Below, piece after piece: positions 22,815 through 27,511 of a DNA stretch of 27,511 bases. Below the pieces are notes generated by a model. It saw only the letters and a list, made by a program, of their open reading frames with translations, had not been told where the DNA came from and ran no database searches. The DNA is from Prolixibacteraceae bacterium (lineage in GTDB: Bacteria; Bacteroidota; Bacteroidia; Bacteroidales; Prolixibacteraceae), in contig DAIDJX010000005.1 of assembly GCA_027451165.1 (NCBI GenBank), positions 1 through 27,511 of the forward strand, written 5' to 3'. Every line of letters starts with the position of its first letter. Position 1 is the stretch's first letter. The translations under genes were made by a program, and so were the position numbers.

Positions 22815-23630
22815 TTATGGGTTCTTAAAGATCACTTCCGGCTTAATCATTGCCCTCCAAATCAGTCCGATACCTGCCAGAACAAATGGTACACTCAGCC
22901 ATTGACCCATATTCAGGCGCATACCAGCTTCAAATGCTTCCTGGTCTTCCTTGATGAATTCTATGAAGAACCGGGGAGTAAAAATCAAAATGAAAAAGAT
23001 CCCCAACAGCATCCCTGGCCGGTTTTTCGCCGAAGTTTTCAGATAGAAATACATCAGCACTCCAAAGGCCAGCAAATAAAACAATGCTTCGTAAATCTGC
23101 GTCGGGTGTTTGGCAATGGTCTCAGCATTCCGTTCAAAAATAAAACCCCAGGGAAGTGAAGTTTGGATGCCATAAATTTCGGAATTCATCAGGTTTCCTG
23201 TGCGGATGAAGGCAGCAACAAGGGCTGTAGGTACCACAATCCGGTCAAGTGACCAGAGCATCGTCCTTTTGGTTACCAACCGGGAATGAATCCATAAGGC
23301 AAGCAGAATGCCAATAGCGCCACCATGACTGGCCAGTCCACCTTTCCAGGTCATGAAGATTTCCAGCGGATGCCGGGAATAGTGCTCCCAGCCGTAAAAA
23401 ATGACATGTCCCAGCCGGGCACCCACCACTGTGGCAATGATGATGTAAAAAAACAAGCTGTCTATCCAGCGCTGCGAAACATTTTCCGAACGGAGCATTT
23501 TCTCGCCGATATAGTAACCGATCAGGAAGCCGGAAGCAAAAAGCAACCCATACCAACGTACCGCAAAACTGCCGATCCTGAAAATCTCCGGATCAGCATT
23601 CCAATGAATGAAGTTTAATATAGAAAGCAT
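22815..23630 (-). CDS. lgt: Prolipoprotein diacylglyceryl transferase
   Basis: 271 residues and several membrane helices. Lgt transfers diacylglycerol from phosphatidylglycerol to the lipobox cysteine of prelipoproteins, the first step of lipoprotein maturation at the inner membrane. Conserved elements seen: RWYGLLFASGFLIGY (25-39), GARLGHVIFY (70-79), GGLASHGGAIG (97-107, with H102), the Lgt signature RTGNLMNSEIYG (143-154, with R143, N146, N149, E151) and HPTQIYEA (175-182). It lies directly beside two lipoprotein genes, but convergently, so cotranscription is not indicated. Upstream, the short repeats at 23686-23767 separate it from secA. Confidence 0.95.
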   Translation of the reverse strand: MLSILNFIHWNADPEIFRIGSFAVRWYGLLFASGFLIGYYIGEKMLRSENVSQRWIDSLFFYIIIATVVGARLGHVIFYGWEHYSRHPLEIFMTWKGGLASHGGAIGILLALWIHSRLVTKRTMLWSLDRIVVPTALVAAFIRTGNLMNSEIYGIQTSLPWGFIFERNAETIAKHPTQIYEALFYLLAFGVLMYFYLKTSAKNRPGMLLGIFFILIFTPRFFIEFIKEDQEAFEAGMRLNMGQWLSVPFVLAGIGLIWRAMIKPEVIFKNP

Positions 23631-23685
23631 TGCGTAATATTAATTGCAAATTCAAATACAGAATACCGATTCATTTTTTAAGTTT

Positions 23686-23724
23686 CACAGAGCTCCACAG
23701 TGTACGACACAGAGTTACACGGTG
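23686..23724. repeat. Four degenerate CACAGAG-type units between secA and lgt
   Basis: CACAGAG at 23686 and 23708, CACAGTG at 23696 and CACGGTG at 23718; spacings 10, 12, 10, i.e. a 22-bp two-unit period. Located in the 137-bp gap between the secA stop and the lgt start. Confidence 0.6.
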
Positions 23725-23732
23725 GATTAATT

Positions 23733-23767
23733 CCGATTACCGATTACTGATTACCGATTACCAATTG
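23733..23767. repeat. Degenerate tandem heptamer CCGATTA, five units
   Basis: CCGATTA at 23733, 23740 and 23754, CTGATTA at 23747 and a decayed CCAATTG at 23761, ending exactly where the secA stop codon begins. It is the second 7-bp tandem repeat of the window, unrelated in sequence to the ACCTGAA array. Confidence 0.85.
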
Positions 23768-26700
23768 TTAAACCTGCCCCGCCCCATGGCACTGTTTGAA
23801 TTTCTTTCCGCTGCCACACGGACAGGGATCGTTTCTCCCTACCCTTTTTTCCACTCTGACCGGCTCAGGCCGGCTGCGTTCCTGGGTCTGGGTTTGCGCC
23901 CCTTCCATTGGATTGGAAGAAACGGGTGATTCGTTTTTTTGCGTCCGGTATCGGCTCATGTCTGTTCTGCGCTCCGGTGCGGCTTCCCTTACCTGGTCAG
24001 GATTCTGGATCGGAATATGGCCTTTCATGAGGGTGGACACAATATCTTTGTTCACTTTACTGACCATTTCCTTGAAGAGGTTGAAGGATTCGAATTTATA
24101 GATCAGTAAGGGGTCCTTTTGCTCGTAGGTGGCATTTTGCACCGACTGCTTCAGGTCGTCCATTTCGCGGAGCTGTTCCTTCCAGGCTTCATCGAAAGTA
24201 TTCAGAATAATTTGTTTCTGATAGGATTTTACCAGTTCTCGTCCTTTGTTGAGGTATGCTTTTTCCAGGTTGCAGACAATCTGGTACAATCTGCGGCCAT
24301 CGGTGATGGGCACCACAATGTTCTGATAGATGTGCGATTTTTTCTCATACACATCCTTAATGACCGGGAAGGCTTGTTTGGATATGTTCTGAACCTTTCG
24401 GTTATAGGTCTCAATCATCACCTGGTAAATCCGGTCGGTAAGCTCTCCCGCATTCATTCTCTTCAACTCTTCGGCGGTGACCGGCGATTCGATGGAGAGC
24501 AGGCGCATCAGTTCCAGGTTGAAATCTTCAAATTCCTCACTCCCCTGGTATTCCTGGACCAGGTTTTCGACCGAGTCGTACATCATGTTGAGGATATCGA
24601 CTTCCAGTCTTTCCCCGTAAAGGGCATGGCGTCTCTTTTTGTAAACCACCTCACGTTGGGAGTTCATCACATCGTCATATTCCAGCAATCTTTTGCGGAT
24701 ACCAAAGTTGTTTTCCTCAACCTTTTTCTGGGCCCGTTCAATTGATTTGGAGATCATGGAATGCTGGATGACTTCACCATCCTTATGACCGAGCCTGTCC
24801 ATGATGCCGGCAATCCGGTCGGATCCGAAGAGGCGCATCAGGTCATCTTCCAGAGAGACAAAAAACTGGGAGGAACCGGGGTCTCCCTGGCGGCCGGCAC
24901 GTCCCCTCAGCTGACGGTCAACCCGTCGTGATTCATGCCTTTCCGTACCGAAAATCGCCAGACCGCCTGCAGTCTTCACTTCAGGCGCAAGCTTTATGTC
25001 GGTACCCCTACCGGCCATGTTGGTGGCAATGGTGATCATTCCCGTCCGACCGGCTTCGGCTACAATTTCTGCTTCCCGCGCATGCTGTTTGGCATTCAGT
25101 ACATTGTGGTGCAAGCCCTTCATTTTGAGCATACGGCTGAGTAATTCAGAAATTTCGACCGATGTGGTACCTACCAACACCGGCCTTCCTGCCTTGTACA
25201 GGTTTTCAACCTCCTGAATCACAGCATTGTATTTTTCCCTTTTGGTTTTGTAAACCAGGTCTTCTTCATCTTTGCGGATGACTTTTTTATTGGTCGGAAT
25301 AACAACGACTTCCAGTTTATAAATATTCCAGAACTCCCCGGCTTCCGTCTCCGCAGTCCCTGTCATACCAGCCAATTTATGGTACATACGGAAGTAATTC
25401 TGAAGGGTAATCGTGGCAAAAGTCTGTGTAGCTGCCTCCACCTTAACCCTTTCCTTGGCTTCAATAGCCTGGTGCAATCCGTCGGAATAGCGGCGGCCTT
25501 CCAGGATACGACCAGTTTGCTCATCCACAATTTTCACCTTGTTGTCGAGTACGACATATTCCACGTCTTTTTCAAACATGGTATAGGCTTTCAGCAACTG
25601 GTTAATGGTGTGTACCCGTTCCGATTTTACAGCATAATCCTGCAGCAGAATATCTTTTTTCTCGATCCGTTCGTCAGGCGACAATTTGGCATGTTCCAGC
25701 TCAGCGATTTCCGCGCCCATATCCGGCAGGATGAAGAAGGAAGGATCTTCGAAACCTGCAGAAATAAGGTCAATGCCCTTGTCGGTCAGCTCAACGGAGT
25801 TTTGCTTCTCTTCGATCACAAAATAGAGCGGATCAGTGACAATGTGCATGTTTTTGTTGTTGTCCTGCATGTAAAAGTTCTCAGTTTTATGCAGCATCTG
25901 TTTCATCCCTTCCTCGCTCAGAAATTTGATCAGCGCCTTATTTTTTGGCAATCCCTTGTGAGCCCGTAACAGGAGCAAGCCACCCTCTTTTTTCTCATCT
26001 TCCGTAGCATTTTCCCTGGTAAGCAAGCGTTTAGCATCTGAAAAAAGATTCATTACCAACTGCTGTTGCGCCCTGAAGAGTTTTTCCACGTATTGTTTCA
26101 GTTCTTCAAACTGTTGGTTTTCGCCTTTAGGCACCGGGCCGGAAATGATCAACGGAGTCCTTGCATCATCAATCAACACGGAATCAACCTCATCCACGAT
26201 GGCATAGTGGTGCTTTCGCTGTACCAGGTCCTGCGGATGAATGGCCATGTTATCGCGGAGATAATCAAACCCGAATTCATTGTTGGTACCAAAGGTGATG
26301 TCGGCATTATAGGCTTTCCGGCGGGCTTCGGAATTGGGCTGATGTTTGTCGATACAATCCACGCTAAGCCCGTGGAATTCAAAAATGGGGCCCATCCATT
26401 CTGAGTCCCTCTTCGACAGGTAATCGTTTACTGTAACAATGTGCACACCGCGACCAGCCAGGGCATTCAGAAAAACCGGAAGGGTTGCGACCAGCGTTTT
26501 ACCTTCCCCTGTGGCCATTTCAGAGATTTTCCCCTGGTGGAGGACAATACCGCCAATTAACTGGACATCGTAATGCACCATATCCCAGGTAATCTCATTT
26601 CCACCGGCGATCCAGTGGTTGTTCCAGATGGCGTAGTCATTGTCTATAACAATACTGCTCCTGGTGGCGGCCAGGTCACGGTCATAATCCAGGGCGGTCA

Positions 26701-27088
26701 CTACTACCTGTTCCGAATCGTAAAACCGCTTGGCAGTTTCTTTAACAATGGCAAAGGCAACTGGCAGAATTTCATTCAGCGTCTCTTCAAGTTTGTGGAT
26801 GATTGCATCTTCCAGTTTGTCAATCCGTTCGTAAATTTTTTCACTCTCCTGGATATCAATCTCTTCTACCTTTATTTTGAGAGAAGCTATTTCATCTTCC
26901 TCCGCTTTGGTCCTTTCCTTGATAATCTCTTTTAACCGGAAAGTCTCCTTTCTTAACTCATCATTGGTTAAACCGGTAATTCTTGCATATTCTTTTTTAA
27001 TGTCATCAAGCAAAGGCAAAATCTCTTTAATGTCTTTGTCTGACTTATTCCCCAGAAACATTCCGAGGATCTTATTCACAAACGCCAT
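23768..27088 (-). CDS. secA: Preprotein translocase ATPase SecA
   Basis: 1106 residues from ATG at 27088 (MAFVNKILGMFLGNKSD). The frame extends upstream to an ATG at 27124, but that codon lies within the -7 promoter box, so the internal start is preferred. SecA drives post-translational export through SecYEG. Walker A MATGEGKT is at about 191-198, the DEAD-like DEVDSVLIDDARTP at 299-311, helicase motif GRGTDIKLAPEV and RQLRGRAGRQGDPG further on. The C-terminal SEC-C zinc motif has C1089, C1091, C1100 and H1101. A predicted coiled-coil insertion at about 50-110, rich in Glu/Lys, makes the protein longer than the ~900 residues of E. coli SecA, as is usual in Bacteroidota. Confidence 0.97.
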   Translation of the reverse strand: MAFVNKILGMFLGNKSDKDIKEILPLLDDIKKEYARITGLTNDELRKETFRLKEIIKERTKAEEDEIASLKIKVEEIDIQESEKIYERIDKLEDAIIHKLEETLNEILPVAFAIVKETAKRFYDSEQVVVTALDYDRDLAATRSSIVIDNDYAIWNNHWIAGGNEITWDMVHYDVQLIGGIVLHQGKISEMATGEGKTLVATLPVFLNALAGRGVHIVTVNDYLSKRDSEWMGPIFEFHGLSVDCIDKHQPNSEARRKAYNADITFGTNNEFGFDYLRDNMAIHPQDLVQRKHHYAIVDEVDSVLIDDARTPLIISGPVPKGENQQFEELKQYVEKLFRAQQQLVMNLFSDAKRLLTRENATEDEKKEGGLLLLRAHKGLPKNKALIKFLSEEGMKQMLHKTENFYMQDNNKNMHIVTDPLYFVIEEKQNSVELTDKGIDLISAGFEDPSFFILPDMGAEIAELEHAKLSPDERIEKKDILLQDYAVKSERVHTINQLLKAYTMFEKDVEYVVLDNKVKIVDEQTGRILEGRRYSDGLHQAIEAKERVKVEAATQTFATITLQNYFRMYHKLAGMTGTAETEAGEFWNIYKLEVVVIPTNKKVIRKDEEDLVYKTKREKYNAVIQEVENLYKAGRPVLVGTTSVEISELLSRMLKMKGLHHNVLNAKQHAREAEIVAEAGRTGMITIATNMAGRGTDIKLAPEVKTAGGLAIFGTERHESRRVDRQLRGRAGRQGDPGSSQFFVSLEDDLMRLFGSDRIAGIMDRLGHKDGEVIQHSMISKSIERAQKKVEENNFGIRKRLLEYDDVMNSQREVVYKKRRHALYGERLEVDILNMMYDSVENLVQEYQGSEEFEDFNLELMRLLSIESPVTAEELKRMNAGELTDRIYQVMIETYNRKVQNISKQAFPVIKDVYEKKSHIYQNIVVPITDGRRLYQIVCNLEKAYLNKGRELVKSYQKQIILNTFDEAWKEQLREMDDLKQSVQNATYEQKDPLLIYKFESFNLFKEMVSKVNKDIVSTLMKGHIPIQNPDQVREAAPERRTDMSRYRTQKNESPVSSNPMEGAQTQTQERSRPEPVRVEKRVGRNDPCPCGSGKKFKQCHGAGQV

Positions 27089-27121
27089 ATTTACTAAATT
27101 AGATACTACTGATAAACACTG

Positions 27122-27153
27122 CAAATGTAGTCAAAAAAAAAGCCTGATGCCAA
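27122..27153 (-). promoter_or_regulatory. secA promoter, overlapping the ferredoxin terminator
   Basis: On the minus strand TTG (27153-27151), 21 bp, then TACATTTG (27129-27122), fitting the Bacteroidota consensus. The predicted transcript would start near 27116 with a leader of about 28 bases to the ATG at 27088. The -33 element lies in the hairpin of the upstream gene's terminator. Confidence 0.65.
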
Positions 27154-27166
27154 AAGGCAACAGGCT
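27133..27166 (-). terminator. Intrinsic terminator of the ferredoxin gene
   Basis: An 11-bp stem with one mismatch (27141-27151 with 27156-27166; AGCCTG pairs with CAGGCT) and a 4-base loop is followed on the minus strand by nine T. It starts 22 bases after the ferredoxin stop codon. Confidence 0.85.
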
Positions 27167-27187
27167 TGTTTCTTATTTTCTCCTGTA

Positions 27188-27358
27188 TTATTCTCCCGGA
27201 ATAATAGCCTCAGTCGGACATACTGCTGCGCAGGACCCACAATCTGTGCAAAGTTCAGGATCAATTACATAAATATCACCTTCAGCAATCGCATCTACCG
27301 GACATTCGTCAATGCAGGTTCCGCATGCAATACATTCTTCAGTAATTTTGTAAGCCAT
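27188..27358 (-). CDS. 2[4Fe-4S] ferredoxin, 56 residues
   Basis: A complete small gene: MAYKITEECIACGTC start, stop at 27188. Two clusters are predicted by the standard pattern: Cys9, 12, 15 with Cys47, and Cys37, 40, 43 with Cys19. Each CxxCxxC is followed by a CP (Cys19-Pro, Cys47-Pro). The length and near-duplicate halves are typical of clostridial-type ferredoxins, soluble low-potential electron carriers for enzymes such as pyruvate:ferredoxin oxidoreductase. Own promoter (-7 box at 27391-27398) and own terminator make it monocistronic. The 153 bp between this gene and the window end contain its promoter and possibly the last codons of a further minus-strand gene. Confidence 0.95.
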   Translation of the reverse strand: MAYKITEECIACGTCIDECPVDAIAEGDIYVIDPELCTDCGSCAAVCPTEAIIPGE

Positions 27359-27390
27359 AGCTCTATTAATTTGTTTTACATATGTGGATG

Positions 27391-27398
27391 CAAAATTA
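27391..27398 (-). promoter_or_regulatory. Candidate -7 box of the ferredoxin promoter
   Basis: Minus strand TAATTTTG, an exact TAnnTTTG, 33 bases before the ATG. No clear -33 TTG is seen. TTACATATGTGG (27376-27387), one base off the TACANNTGTA core, lies where transcription would start. Confidence 0.5.
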
Positions 27399-27511
27399 AT
27401 AAGTTTGTGAATTGAAATACTTAAAACGATTCTAAATTATTTGATATAAAACTTCACAATCCAGGCCAGGAAGCAGCTTTGATAAGGTTTTTATTTTACT
27501 TTTACAGCCGT

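Noticed and set aside
27440..27511. Possible 3' end of another minus-strand gene
   Set aside because: A few codons ending in TAA can be read near 27490-27511, but too little sequence remains to support a gene.

Overview
The window reads as a chromosomal segment of a member of the Bacteroidota, probably Bacteroidales/Marinilabiliales. The signs are promoters of the form TTG-N19..21-TAnnTTTG, almost no Shine-Dalgarno sequences, a fused E1 alpha/beta 2-oxoacid dehydrogenase, an approximately 1100-residue SecA with an N-terminal insertion, tandem DUF6340-type lipoproteins, and short intergenic heptamer repeats. It is mostly core genome. I see no rRNA, tRNA, insertion sequence, phage or CRISPR.

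Layout. 1-1197 (minus) is the N-terminal part of ClpC, cut by the window edge. It diverges from gyrA (plus), which is followed by a secreted TPR protein and a strong bidirectional terminator. Leftward from about 9.7 kb runs a 2-oxoacid dehydrogenase operon: E2, fused E1 and an atypical flavodoxin. A freestanding TonB-C-like protein lies beyond it. Next come pyrK-pyrD (minus; NAD-linked dihydroorotate dehydrogenase, overlapping ORFs) and a small XRE-type regulator with a good promoter. A very A+T-rich 557-bp intergenic region (12001-12557) separates that regulator from a plus-strand membrane-anchored metallophosphoesterase.

A minus-strand pair follows: an exported M28 aminopeptidase with a PDZ domain, then a 973-residue protein that appears to join a HExxH zincin, a beta-propeller and an outer-membrane beta-barrel. 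Divergent from it is a plus-strand operon of a membrane VWA protein (damaged or non-ATG start) and two tandem paralogous lipoproteins. On the minus strand at the end are lgt, secA and a 56-residue 2[4Fe-4S] ferredoxin. The ferredoxin terminator overlaps the secA promoter, which fixes the secA start at 27088.

Most unusual signal. The palindromic core TACANNTGTA (usually TTACA-NN-TGTAA) occurs seven times between 9.15 and 15 kb and by eye nowhere else in the window as an exact copy. It is present both between genes and inside two coding regions, and is paired twice at exactly 14 bp. In the 12.4-kb intergenic region it forms a phased array of 14-bp units overlapping a tiny ORF with a strong Shine-Dalgarno sequence. 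The core is the same as the CopY/BlaI/MecI operator core, but no such regulator is encoded here. Other points of interest are the zincin-propeller-barrel fusion, the VWA gene start, the divergent flavodoxin FMN loop and two unrelated 7-bp tandem repeats.
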